Assembly (NCBI GenBank): GCA_000697665.1
Contig: KL197709.1
Coordinates: 2,727,599 to 2,791,598 of the forward strand
From: Jaapia argillacea MUCL 33604
Taxonomy: Eukaryota > Basidiomycota > Agaricomycetes > Jaapiales > Jaapiaceae
Direction of reading: 5' to 3'
Length of the DNA: 64,000 nucleotides
Below are positions 1 to 10,284 of this stretch, piece after piece. Position numbers and translations under genes: made by a program. How positions within the stretch are numbered: the stretch's first letter is position 1; the number at the start of each line of letters is the position of its first letter. A model generated the notes under the pieces. The model had not been told where the DNA came from. It was given only the letters and a program-made list of their open reading frames with translations, and did not search any database.

Positions 1-74
1 TTCCAAGAAGAGACGGTACGCGAAGCTCGTAGGCAAGAATGTGAAGGTTGGAGTCTCAGAGCTAGGGAGTTCAT
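1..74 (-). CDS. 5' end of a probable mitochondrial protein (partial, runs off the left edge)
   Basis: On the minus strand an ATG at 74-72 opens a frame with no stop up to the window edge (24 complete codons). The peptide begins MNSLALRLQPSHSCLRASRT. It is rich in Arg, Ser, Leu and Ala and has no acidic residue, which is the composition of a mitochondrial presequence. It would be transcribed divergently from the DAD1/OST2 gene, with 212 bp between the two start codons, a normal spacing for a fungal bidirectional promoter. Only the targeting region is visible, so the product cannot be named. The call rests on composition and position alone, and the stretch could be non-coding. Confidence 0.35.
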   Translation of the reverse strand, partial: MNSLALRLQPSHSCLRASRTVSSW

Positions 75-286
75 AGTGGTCGTCTACTGCCCACCCGGAG
101 TTCAGCAAACCTGAATGATGAAAAGAAATTCGGATGTGGACTTGAACTTTTTTGGCACGCGATAGTGACGGTCACGCTACCTGGAGACTTCGCCACGGCT
201 TCGCAAGCTCACGGTATTCCTCCACGTCGTTGACCAGCGCATACCCGATATCTGAACGAAATCCCCTCCTTTGACAACAAAACGAC

Positions 287-807
287 ATGGCAGGCCCTAA
301 AACTTCCACTGCAGCCACCTCAAAATCATCCCCTGCGGCGTCGCCCTCTGCCGTTCAATCCTTATGGCAAGCATACACCGACACCACACCCTCTCGACTA
401 AAACTCATCGACGCATTCCTCGTATTCCTTATGCTTTCGGGCGTCATGCAGTTCGTCTACTGTATACTGGTCACGAACTTCCCATTCAATGCTTTCTTGG
501 CTGGGTGAGTCTTGTCTAGCTATTTAATGTCCAATGGTGTGGCAAGATGGTGGTACTAAAGAGGCCGTCAATAGCTTTGGGAGTTGCGTGGGCCAGTTCG
601 TCTTGACGGCCTCTTTGAGGATGCAAGTTAATCCAGAGAATAAAGTGGAGTTCAAGGAGGTTTCGCCTGAACGGTACGTGGTCCTTGATCGGGAAGCTTG
701 GTATGTTGAACTTTAACTGATTTCGTTGGTGTAATGGTAGGGCATTTGCCGACTTTGCCTTGGGTTCCATTGTTCTGCATTTCTTCGTGTTCAACTTCTT
801 GGGTTGA
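287..807 (+). CDS. OST2: Oligosaccharyltransferase subunit DAD1/OST2
   Basis: Small membrane subunit of the ER oligosaccharyltransferase, which transfers the lipid-linked glycan to asparagine of nascent proteins. Three exons join cleanly: 287-504, 575-673 and 741-807. The introns have GT-AG ends (gtgagt...atag and gtacgt...gtag). The protein of about 127 residues starts with a short Ser/Ala/Pro cytosolic tail and then LWQAYTDTTPSRLKLIDAFL. It has three hydrophobic segments (FLVFLMLSGVMQFVYCILV, FGSCVGQFVLTASL and the C-terminal ALGSIVLHFFVFNFLG). The FNAFLAGF turn and the very hydrophobic C-terminus ending in NFLG are typical of DAD1. Length matches the family (about 110-140 residues). Both internal exon junctions fall inside Gly or Arg codons that complete conserved residues. 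Confidence 0.95.
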
Positions 808-1079
808 TTTCAGAGGTTGATGCCACATTGGGAGAGGTGGGAGGGAAGTTGGCAGACTCGGTGCTTTTCTAGAGATTGCAAGCATACCCCTTGCATACTG
901 AGATGAGGTGAAGAAGTTGTCCATTTGTGAGAGCCCGTAATGATACAACCAATACTATCTATGGGATGAATGAGCAACTCGACCAGGCATACTTGCCACA
1001 AGAGATACGCACAGTACAGTAGCTAGTCCGAAGAAACGATGGCGATAACGACGATGTGATAGCGAGGGTGGAACGAAGC

Positions 1080-1552
1080 TCAATGTCTTCTCTCAAAGTA
1101 GCCTGATCTCTAGAATAAAGAACGTTATTAGGAAAAAACTACACGGCGTAGTGGAAAGCAGAACAGAGCCGCATACCCCGAAAATGACTACTGAGAAGTC
1201 GAAGATGTATTCACCTATGAGAGATAGAGAAAATATGAGAGGTGATAGTACAAACCCATTCGCAGGACGCACCGAACTCCAGATACGATTTCAGTAACTC
1301 TGCAAGGTTCGTTGAGAAGTGAGTATCGACCCTCGTAAGAAAAGGAGGCTGGGCAGCATGGGTCACTCACGACGGAGGTCTTTGTTAGGCACTAGGTGCA
1401 ACGCAGGTCTAACACGATAGCTCCTCAATGTCCTTCAGCAGAATATAGGAGCGGAACAGAACGTACGATAACCCTGTATTTCTCTTCACACCAGCCAAGA
1501 AAGCACTGAGGATGAGTGCATCGAATCCGATGTGAACGAGTTTCCCGAGCAT
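1080..1552 (-). CDS. ATG44: Mitofissin / Atg44 (DUF1748), 76 residues in five small exons
   Basis: The exons are, in order of translation, 1552-1467, 1420-1371, 1299-1273, 1214-1177 and 1109-1080. All four introns are GT-AG and every phase fits (2, 1, 1, 0). The protein begins MLGKLVHIGFDALILSAFLA and continues GVKRNTGL, VPNKDLR, YLEFGEYIFDFSVVIFG and ends SGYFERRH. This is the fungal DUF1748 layout: an amphipathic/hydrophobic N-terminal helix, the GxKRxTGL motif, the NKxLR segment, and the FGE-(Y/W)-(I/V)-(F/Y)-D segment near the C-terminus. The family includes mitofissin (S. pombe Atg44), an intermembrane-space protein that drives mitochondrial fission needed for mitophagy. That function is known for the family and inferred here. 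No exon exceeds 86 nt, so the gene is easy to miss in an ORF scan. It lies between DAD1 (converging) and the isochorismatase gene (same strand). Confidence 0.9.
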
Positions 1553-1948
1553 TTCTGATGGTGAGTGAGAATTGATCCGAATTCAAGGATTGGTAGTCTT
1601 TTTTTGTGGCAGGAACGAACGATACTGGGTTGGATTTGTCGAGAAGGTGTACAATTGCAAGAGGCTGGAGGGGAATGATATGAGCGATGGTGGTGAAGTC
1701 GATGAGAGGTAGCTTGTGATAGCCGCCTAGCGAAAAATAGGCCAATATCTGAATCGGTGCACGTGGACTTGGGCTTCTCCCTGCTCCGAACGGCTTGCGT
1801 TTTATGCAACGTCCCGCCACACGAGTCTGTACTTCGGTCGCCGTCCTTGTCCTCGTATATCACAACAACAGGTAAATAATACAAGTTCGTACACCCACTG
1901 ATCCACAAATCCAATGCCTTGTTTCCACCCAGATTCCGAGATATGGAC
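1553..1948. other. Gap between mitofissin and isochorismatase genes
   Basis: About 400 bp. It must hold the mitofissin promoter and the 3' end of the upstream isochorismatase-like gene on the same strand. Long open frames on the minus strand here (1425-1820, 1486-1989) have no recognisable motif and overlap real exons in other frames, so I read them as chance. No other gene is seen. Confidence 0.5.
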
Positions 1949-3041
1949 CTACAACAAACTTCGAGTGGGAAGGAGAGTCTGGAGAACATCTTTCGTTGAT
2001 TCTTTCTCTTCTTTGATAAGGTTGGAGAACGCTTTGAAGGTGGGGTTCTTTGCGTCGACTACAATGCCCAGATAAGCGACTCCGCCAGAAAAGAGGATAG
2101 GATGTGAGACGAGTTGTGAGGATATGACGGACGAACCCTGGAGCTGGAAAGCAACACATTCACTTGTGGTGATAATAGCCCCTGATTGACGCATCCGCGC
2201 GAGAGCGTAGGGAATTTCTTCCTTGTTGCAGCTCGAGACACCATCGGCCAGAATGTGGACGTCGTAACCTTGTTCCAAAAGATCAAGTGTTGATTGCAGT
2301 ACGCAGACATGGGACTAGAACCCCGAAAGGGACGGTCAGAGGAAGACATCAGAGTTCAAGCGGAGGCATCAAGACGGAGAGCTTACCTCAATACCAACGA
2401 TGATGCAGGACTTGATGTCGTTCTTCTTCAAACAATCATTGAATTCGTCCGTGCACATGGAGAAAAGTGATTTGCCAAAGGTTCCAAGGTGGAGGGGTCC
2501 AAGAGGTTCCAAGGACTCCAGTAACTCCGGGACGGTCGATCCAAGACCTTAGCAATGTCCAATTCCAAGACGAATTCGCGAAGAGGGCACGCGTGTAAGT
2601 GATCAAGAGGGTGCAGAGGTTATTTGAGCGTGATGATCAGAGGGTGCAAAAGAGCGGAGAGTGAAGACCTTTCGGGTTTTGCTCCGTCACTATAACCGGA
2701 ATTTGCAAAATCTGGGTGTAGTGTGCATGCAGGTGAGTAGAAGATCGAGAGAAGAGAAGGAGGGAAGGAGCGGAGAGCGAAGTGAAATCGGGGGTGTACA
2801 CGTTTTGTACGGGTGTTGCTGCAAGGGGCTGTGGTGGACGTAGACCGACCTTTGCTAACTTTAGCATCTTGTTCGCGGTCTTGATCACATTATCGTAGCT
2901 GTGGATGGCGGTTCCTAATGCATGGGTCAGACCAAGATACTTGACAGGTCTAGATGAGGCAAAGAACGTACGGAATTTTGTTTGGATGTCACAGATGAAG
3001 ATGGCTGTTTTGCCGAGATGGAGTTTAGCGACCGATGACAT
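1949..3041 (-). CDS. Isochorismatase-family hydrolase (ISOC1/ISOC2-like)
   Basis: Cysteine-hydrolase-fold protein of the isochorismatase-domain family. Six exons join in phase: 3041-2972, 2914-2850, 2711-2669, 2547-2387, 2314-2137 and 2058-1949. The start MSSVAKLHLGKTAIFICDIQ gives the family's first beta strand with the catalytic Asp (ICDIQTKFR). The next motifs are AIHSYDNVIKTANKMLKLAK, then IPVIVTEQNPKGLGSTVPEL with the conserved TEQNPK(A/G)LG block. SCIIVGIESHVCVLQSTLDL follows with the nucleophile Cys in the SHVCV motif. The C-terminal half has GYDVHILADGVSS and the KNPTFKAFSNLIKEEK tail shared with ISOC proteins. Asp, Lys and Cys of the expected triad are all present. An upstream in-frame ATG at 3074 exists, but homology starts with MSSVAKL. 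The natural substrate of this eukaryotic subfamily is not established. Confidence 0.88.
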
Positions 3042-3511
3042 CCTATAGCTAACAGAGCGAAGGGGGCAGGACATGATGTCAGATTTTGTGAACGAGGGAG
3101 AAAGTGAAGGACGACAAGGACTTTCAAAGCTCGAGGGGTTTGTCGACGGTTATATACGCGAGATTTATTTGAAGGACGGAAGTTCGGAAGTGGGGAGGTC
3201 GGCAGTCCGTTGTGCGGGGAGAGATAGGGGTTAATTACAGTTTAATTTCTGAGTTAGTTTCTGGCAAGTAATTAAATTCAAGGCACCTGAGGTTTAATTA
3301 TGGATACCGGCAAAATCCGAAGGGAATTTGTGTTGATGTTGTTCAAGTTCGTTCGTTGCTGTTCGCCATCATCATCTCTGTCGTACGGTTCAAAGGGTCT
3401 ACACCGTCGTGAACGGTCCCCGTCCTCTCTTTTACCCCCGCCGCTCTCTGCCTCGAAGTTCCTTTTGCACTCTCTATTTGTCAGGAAACAAAAGAAAACA
3501 GAAAATTCATC
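3042..3511. other. Divergent intergenic region
   Basis: About 470 bp between the start codons of the isochorismatase-like gene (minus) and the coiled-coil gene (plus). It holds an AT-rich stretch around 3230-3300 with repeated TTAATT words. A C/T-rich tract (about 3415-3480) just upstream of the plus-strand ATG suits a fungal core promoter. No coding signal is seen. Confidence 0.5.
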
Positions 3512-6500
3512 ATGGACCATACGACTGTAGCAACCGACAGATTCATGGAAGAGGCCGATTTTGTTGCCAAACACAGGGTGAGTTAGAGTCTTTGTGGAAA
3601 TAAAGGGCACTGAGTGGGAGAGAAGAGGCAGTCGCTGACATGGTCCTGACTGTTTCAGTTCGAATCCTTTCGACTTGGCAAAGGCCTGCCATCTGCGAAC
3701 AACAATAACCCTAATATCATGCCACAAAACCAAAGATCATCTTTCCATGCCCGCTCTCATTCCCGTTGCCATTCTCGAACCAAGTCTATTTCTTCTTCAG
3801 TTTCCAACATTTCCCTTTCAACTTCGTCAAGTTCCATCAACAGCAGTGGCAACGTCAAAGCCACTCGTTCATCAATGGACATGTCTCCCACTTCTCCTGT
3901 ATCTTCACATTCATCTGGGTCGTCTTCCGTCTCCTCGACGAAGCGCCACTCGCACCACCGTCGCCAGTCGTCGGTTTCCACGCGTCGTGAGAGTGCAGAA
4001 GTGATGGGCCTATCAATGCCCGACCTCGCTCCCTCCAACTCGGAAGACAACATTAACCTTGGTGACAAGGATTCTATCCGACGGAGAGCTTTATGGGCTC
4101 TTGAAGGCAAAGGCGATGTCGGGACATTCGCTGCGGTTGAGATTCCCGACTTTGACACCTCAGACCTTGAGAAACGTCTCGGCGGCCGTAATTTTGACTT
4201 CCGTAAGTTTCATTTTCGCATCACCTACGTATGATTTGTCTCACGCCCACGCTCCTCAGCGAGTAAACCTTCGTTCCCGCCAGGTCCCGGCGCTGGTTTC
4301 GGAGGTGGACTTAGCAGCCTTGCTGGCAAACGTGATTCAATTGGCAAGCATCTGGTTGTATCTGCGTCCCTCAAGGATCAGCTCCACACTCTCCTTGAAG
4401 AGGAAGAGGAGGACGAAGGCGAGGAAACCGATGCTTCATCTACTGTCGTTTCCCGCTCCGAGCCCGTTACTCCCGAGGAAGTCACCGTGTCTATTACTCT
4501 TCCCTCACCCATCGCTGCTACTCCTCGCGCTCGTCCTAGGAGTCTTTCATTGCGTCCTTTGGCGCTCACGCCAGATGCACTACTTAATTCAGCAACTGGA
4601 AATCTTCCCACGCCGCCCTCGTACACTCCCAAGTGCTCCCCACTGCGGTCCCTGACCTTACCACACTCGCAACCCACTAACCCGTATTTCTCTGCTGGCA
4701 ACAACACGCACAGCAAAGAAAATAGCATCACCTCTGTCACGAATCTGAACACGAACACTGTTACGAAACCCCGTCCAACCAGTCTTTTACTGTCATCGTC
4801 TCCTTTGGTTCCCTCCGCTGCTGCTCCTCTTCCCCTAACACTTCCTCGTCGATACTCACTCGGTTATGACGCCCAGGAGAATTTTGCCCCTACTCCCTCA
4901 TATGCCGACGTTGCGAAGCTGAATCGTCGAAGTAGCATCTCATACCGGTCGTCGTCAGATAATACCCAGCAAGTGCTTGCAGCTGCAGCCTTGCCCACAC
5001 CCGATCTGACGCCCACCATAGCTCAGCGACGACCTTCTGCAAGCTCGATCTCGAGCACGGACAGCGACCGAGGACGACCTTTATCAACCAGCGAGCACCA
5101 TTTTTTAGTCCAGCAGCATACCGCGCTTCTCGCGCGCATCGAAGACCTTGAAAGGACACTGTCTTCGAGGTCGAGATCGACGTCCCGTTCTCGACCTGTG
5201 TCGTATGCTGCTTCCGAGGCGTCATCTGTACAGTCATCGGCGATATCAGAGCCCAGCGACGAAATGTTACAGCTGGTTGCCGATCTCAAAGCTGAACGGG
5301 ACGATATGAAGAGGGACGTTGATGGTTGGAGGATGCGTGTGAAAGATTTGGAGAGGCAAGTTGGAATGCTTGCCAAGAGGGTCGATGCCGAGAGGAGGGA
5401 CGCGTGGGTTGCGAGGGAGCGGGTTGGCCTGTTGACCATTGAAAAGGCTGGCATGGAGAAACTTGTCGAGGAGAAAAGTAGGGAGGCGGCGGAGGCGACT
5501 GGCAAGTGTGAAGAGATGAGGGTGGAGTGTGAGAGCTTAAGAGAGGGGTGTGATCGGTTGAAGACTGAGGTTGAGAGGAGGGTTGGGTTGGAGGAGGAAT
5601 GTGCAAAGCTGAGGGTGCAGCTTGCGGAGGAGACGCGTAGAAGGGAGTCCGCTGAGAGGGAGCTGGAGACGGCTGGGTTACTTGCCACTCCTACTCCCGG
5701 ACCCTTTGCCTTCCGACTGTCAAGCGAGGAGCCTTCGGAAGCGCGCACGGTTGGTGCTACGAGGAATAGAGGCCTGGGCTTCATGTCAGTCGATTCGGCC
5801 TGCACTGAGGTTGATTCGATGAATGGAGATGCATTCCCTACTCGGGGCAGCATGATCTTGAAGGCTGTCACTGAGGAAGAGGAAGACGATGACATGTCTG
5901 AGAACGAGGTTGAGGACGAGCTGGCCAGGTACGAGGACGATGACTTCGATATCAGCTTCGAAAGTCCTGGAGGATCCATTGGGTCACTCGACGATATTCC
6001 CCACGCAACATCACACCTCCGGATTGACATACCCTCTGATGCCCGCCCATGTTCACCCATTTCGCCTCCTGACCTCACCCGTTCGCCATCTCCGTCTTCG
6101 AGCCCATCGCCGGTTATGGATATCCGTCCCAACCCTGCTCATGGCCGCCATGCTTCGTTGTCAAAGACTTGGACCTTCCCCATGGGTGCTCAACCCGCGT
6201 CTCCGGCCATTGAAGAACCCGTCGATAGGTTCTTTGGATGTTTGGACGACCTTGATAATTCCCCTCCTCTCTCCAGCTCGATCCAGGAGAATGACAAAGG
6301 AGCTTTCGGACGAGGACTTGCCTACGACGTAGTGGAGGAGGAGGAGGATGAGATGCCTCCCTTTGTCATCCCCTCCCAAGTCGGTGTCGTTGTCCCTGAC
6401 GAGGTTGTCATCGGGTCGTTGTCTGTTGTCGTCGAAGAAGACGAAGAGGTCGAAGAAGGTAGCTCTGGGTTCGAGTTTGAAGGTGAAGAGACTGCAGGAG

Positions 6501-7519
6501 GCATTCGATTCACTTTCACGGCACCAACTCCCTGCGATTTGTCTGAGCCTTTGTCTCCTGCTACTCCACTTTTCGAGTCCCCGGTCGAAGAGGAATCGAT
6601 TCAGGAAACTTCGTTCAGTTTGGCGCTCGCTCAGAGCGACGACTCCATCATCCAAGACGAATTCTCTTCAATGGATAGTTGGATGGAGTCGTCACCGAAG
6701 AAGTCATCTCCTGTAACACCCTCGTCAATTCCGCGGTCATCTTCCTTCAGGAACTCGTTCTCATCCATTCCGACCCCTGTCAAGACACCTACCCGTTCGG
6801 TCTCATCCGGTGACTTCAACACCAATGCCTTCGTGACGCCACCAACCAAGCGTGGTGGGACGATGCCATCTTTCATTCCTCATCTTGTGTCTCAGGCTTC
6901 TTCACCAGCCAGGGTCTCTTCCGCTTCCAAGTCAAGAATTGTTACGCCTCCTACGTTTATTCCTCAACCTCAACGGAAATGTGGTCTGCCTACGCCTAGT
7001 CCTACTCCTCCTAAAACGATCTCCAGTATGAATGGATCAGCCCCCGGATCCGCTATGAGTACGCATATCTCTTCTAATGTTACGTCTCGCTCACGGTTCG
7101 AACTAGCTACGAACGACTCTTCTAGATACCCAGATACCCACCCCAGTGGGCTCGCGAATCAGGGCCCTTCGCAAGTGAAGGGCCTTGGTATTCATTCATC
7201 AATTCAGTTTCCGGAGCTTCCTTCGACTCCACCAACTGTCCCGCCTCCTGCCAGTAGCAGCATCTTCTCGCCACGACTGTCCATGCTCACGAATTTCATT
7301 CCATCGCCCACACTCTCATGGAATTCACGTTCTTTCGGCTTCGGCCAGGAGACACCACGAAATTCCAAGGATGTAGTCGTCCCTAATGAGCGTCGAGATG
7401 CTTCGGCGGCGGAGAGGGGTTACGTTTCAAAGGAGAAACAGTTGGAGAAGTTGAGGGCACGTTTATCGGAAGAGGCAAAGATTCAGTGCCGTCCTCATCT
7501 TGGGTCCCGCAGGTCTTGA
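3512..7519 (+). CDS. Large serine-rich coiled-coil protein, 1281 residues, function unknown
   Basis: Three exons: 3512-3577, 3659-4202 and 4284-7519, with phases fitting at both introns. The N-terminus (MDHTTVATDRFMEEADFVAK) leads to a Ser/His-rich linker. A compact region around residues 130-215 follows, with RRRALWALEGKGD, FAAVEIPDFDT and the Gly-rich GAGFGGGLSSLAGKRDS; it looks like the only conserved globular piece. Residues about 440-630 form a long coiled coil (repeated EREL/ERR heptads) broken by MESV-like linkers. The rest is Ser/Pro/Glu-rich disordered sequence with many SP/TP sites, suggesting phosphorylation by proline-directed kinases. I do not recognise a named family. The layout (disorder, coiled coil, SP/TP clusters) resembles cytoskeletal or polarity scaffolds, but that is inference only. 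Large antisense open frames here are by-products of its codon bias. Confidence 0.8.
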
Positions 7520-7943
7520 GAAGCGCCGGGATAGCGCTGTCTCGGGAGATTTAGTTCCATGTTACATATTCCCCCCTTCACGCTTCATGACCTCTTGAGC
7601 ACGACGAGCTTCGGACTCGGACACGTACTTTTTTCATTTTTATTTCACTCTACATATTGCACACCCCCACCCCCATTCACTTGGCTATCCTTATGTATCT
7701 ACCTGAAGGCTTGAGGCCTTCAGCACCACCTTGCTTGTTTGTATTTCTAGGTGATGCCTTGGAGACCTTTGATGAAATACTTTGCTGCTGGTGGAACGAG
7801 CAGAACTGGTTGATCCACTCCGGACTGCTCCGAGCGTGTGAAGCCTGGTATACGGGCTGGACTGTGTCGAGCTCAATATAGGACAAATTATTCAACGTTG
7901 ACCAGCATCTACAACAACCTCTGCCCATCCACAGCCCTCCACT
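7520..7943. other. Intergenic region, 3' UTR plus promoter
   Basis: About 420 bp between two plus-strand genes. T-rich sequence follows the stop codon (around 7625-7650), then a C-rich run (CACCCCCACCCCC near 7662-7674), a possible promoter element of the small mitochondrial gene. No other gene is seen. Confidence 0.4.
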
Positions 7944-8450
7944 ATGCACCCTTCAAGGCAACTCTACATGGCGGCGTCAGCTCGCAAGCCCCAGAAATCT
8001 TTCATGAAGAATTGGTTCGCCATTGAGGTGTGACTGAACATACTACGAAGTAGGTTGACAGCTTCTGACCTGTTTTCTCCGTAATTTTTAGGCCATCCCT
8101 ATGTGAGTCAAAGGACCCCATGAAAAGCGCGAAAGCTAACGAATACTTAGTTATGCCGTCGTTGGCGTGGTTGTTGCTGGTGGAACTTGGTACTTGGGCA
8201 GGCTTGCATTTGGTCCCACCAGTAAGCTGGTTCCTTCTTAATTTTGGAAATTCCGAATTCACCTATTGTGTCTCCAGTTATCTGGACGAAGAGCAACCCC
8301 ACCCCTTGGAACGATGTCAAGCCTGATGAGAACACGAAGTTGATGAGTATCAACGGCACGTTCGAAAAGAGGTTTGTCCGGCCGTGTACTTCCACTCCCG
8401 CCATGCTCATTGACGCCCACCACCACAGCTGGAAGCGGGATAAGTTGTAG
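7944..8450 (+). CDS. Small mitochondrial membrane protein, NDUFA4/B12D (MLRQ-like) family
   Basis: Five exons: 7944-8027, 8092-8102 (only 11 nt), 8151-8221, 8278-8371 and 8429-8450. They encode 93 residues. After a short basic N-terminus (SARKPQKSFMKNWFAIEAIP) comes one membrane span (IYAVVGVVVAGGTWYLGRLA). The family signature follows: FGPTIIWTKSNPTPWNDVKP, then NTKLMSINGTFEKSWKRDKL. The WTKSNPxPWN and FEKSW(x)R motifs are typical of the NDUFA4/B12D group. NDUFA4 was first assigned to complex I and later shown to belong to cytochrome c oxidase in animals. The fungal protein is presumably an inner-membrane respiratory-chain accessory subunit. All phases fit only if the 11-nt exon is used. Confidence 0.9.
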
Positions 8451-8727
8451 ATGGTGTGATTGTGCTTGATGCGAATCCCTCTGCAATTTCTTGTGTATTA
8501 CAGCAATGAATGCCTTTCTTTCACTCCGCGTGGTTCCAGAATCACGAGCCTTGTGTGACCTCGTGACGGAGCGATCGGCCCATCGATACCGTCCCATCCA
8601 CCATGGTCATAATTCGCCATCCCCCGTTAAGTCTCCCGCGATTTCCCTTTATCCCAGCCGTCTTCCCTTGGTGAAGCCATCCCATCGTTTGACTCAGTTT
8701 TACTTTTGCTTTTCACCCGATAACACC

Positions 8728-10130
8728 ATGGTCGCTCCACTCGGCTCAGTGCAGCCCGTCTTCACCTTCTCCCCAATTGAATCTATCCCTGATGAAGCTG
8801 AAGATAAACCGGAACCTGGTGCTCCCCTGGTCAGTCCGACCACAACTGGACCTTTGGCTCAGCATGCTGATCTGAGGGCTCCAGGGATCTTTCGGTGCAT
8901 TGGAGTTGCCAGGTCTTGTCTTCGGCGCCGCTGTTTTCTCGGGCTTCTACAACAGCGACTCGCATATATCCAGCGATATACCCGTCCGAACCGTAAGGCT
9001 AGCGCTACGGTACGTTTGTCACCGATCCCATACTCAGCCTATCACCAATGCATCTCTCAGCTATGGCATCCGCACCTTCGATACTTCAGCCTATTACGGG
9101 CCATCTGAGATCGTATTGGGTACAGCTCTCAAAGCCTTGGAGTTGGAATATCCCCGATCCTCCTATAAACTGGTATCGTCATTCCACCTCACCAAAACCC
9201 CGATACACAACGCTCATCATATCGCAGATAACGAAATGCGGGAGATATGGCTCTGGTCCGGAGTTGTTCGACTACTCCCCGGCAACTATCCGCGCAAGTG
9301 TCCAACGAAGCCTGTCCCGACTGCATACCACGTACTTGGATACTGTGTATTTGCATGATGTGGAATATGTTGCGACCGCTGTCGCACCACGTCGTACGGG
9401 AAACCCGGTATCTGCACTCGATGATGAGAAGGCGCAGTATGGTCTGCTTGAAGGCGAAGAGGGAAAGGTACACGGTGAAGGAGATCAGAAGATCTTGGAT
9501 GCGATTGCTGAGCTGAGAAAGATGCAAGAGGAAGGCCTCATTAAGACCATCGGCATCACAGGTTCGTAGTCACACCGCCTTGTTCATCCCACCGGACCAA
9601 TGCGTGCTTTGCCAGGTTTCCCTCTCCCAACTCTCCTTCGACTTGCACTCCTGGTCCGCAACACAGCTCCATACAAACCCCTTGACGTCCTACTTTCATA
9701 TTCCCATCTCTGCCTCCAAACCTCAACTTTTATCAAATTTGCCCCTCAGTTCCTCAATCGCGCAGGCGTCTCTCAGGTCGTCACCGCCTCTCCGTTGAGC
9801 ATGGGCTTGCTCACCCCAAACTCTCCAGCCTGGCACCCTGCGACGGAGCTTATGGCGAAAGAGCTGAAAGAAGCGAGGGAGAAATGTGCCCAGTGGCAAG
9901 GCGGGCTTGTGAACATTGCCCTGGGCTACGCCATTAGGCTAGCCAGCAATGCGGCGGTGCCTACTGTGGTGGGGTTGAGCAACCTTCGAGAGGTGCATGA
10001 GAATGTGAGACTTTGGAGAGAGGCGCAGCATGCACAGGTGGACGAGAATAGGAAGGCACTCGAAGATGACATATTGAAGATATTCGCCGACTCCAATTTC
10101 TTGGATTGGTCTTGGGCGTCTCCACCTTGA
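8728..10130 (+). CDS. ARA2: Aldo-keto reductase, Ara2-type (D-arabinose / L-galactose dehydrogenase-like)
   Basis: NAD(P)-dependent aldo-keto reductase. The nearest named relatives are yeast Ara2 (NAD-linked D-arabinose dehydrogenase in D-erythroascorbate synthesis) and plant L-galactose dehydrogenase. Likely exons are 8728-8829, 8885 to about 9010, then exons starting with YGIRTFDTSAYYG, with ITKCGRYGSGPE and with the C-terminal half, ending at 10130. The (alpha/beta)8 tetrad is visible: Asp in RTFDTSAYYG, Tyr in the same motif, Lys in ITKCGR, His in DTVYLHDVEY. Other landmarks are ELPGLVFGAAVFSG near the start, the RASVQRSLSRLHTTYLD helix, QVVTASPLSMGLLTP, and the C-terminal cofactor segment VPTVVGLSNLREVHENV. 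A roughly 45-residue insert between YVATAVAPR and KILDAIAELRKM is Glu/Gly-rich. The first intron assignment (55 nt, 8830-8884) is inferred from phase. Substrate is inferred from subfamily only. Confidence 0.85.
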
Positions 10131-10284
10131 TGATTCTGCCTCCAATCTTGCAGGTTAATACAAATTTTGTCTTGATATTAGTAGTTACAAACAAGTACTG
10201 GTGTTGACAGCAAAAAATGATATATGCACGACGTCCCATTTCCCACAAAGCCAAACCGACCAACGACCGGATCCCGATGTCCCC

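Noticed and set aside
1425-1989. Two overlapping minus-strand frames (131 and 167 codons)
   Set aside because: The true coding path in part of this region is the mitofissin gene in another frame; these frames have no recognisable motif.
5023-6132. 369-codon open frame on the minus strand
   Set aside because: It is antisense to the coiled-coil exon of the 1281-residue plus-strand gene. Its Ser/Thr-rich, motif-free sequence is the expected mirror of Glu/Arg-rich coiled-coil codons.
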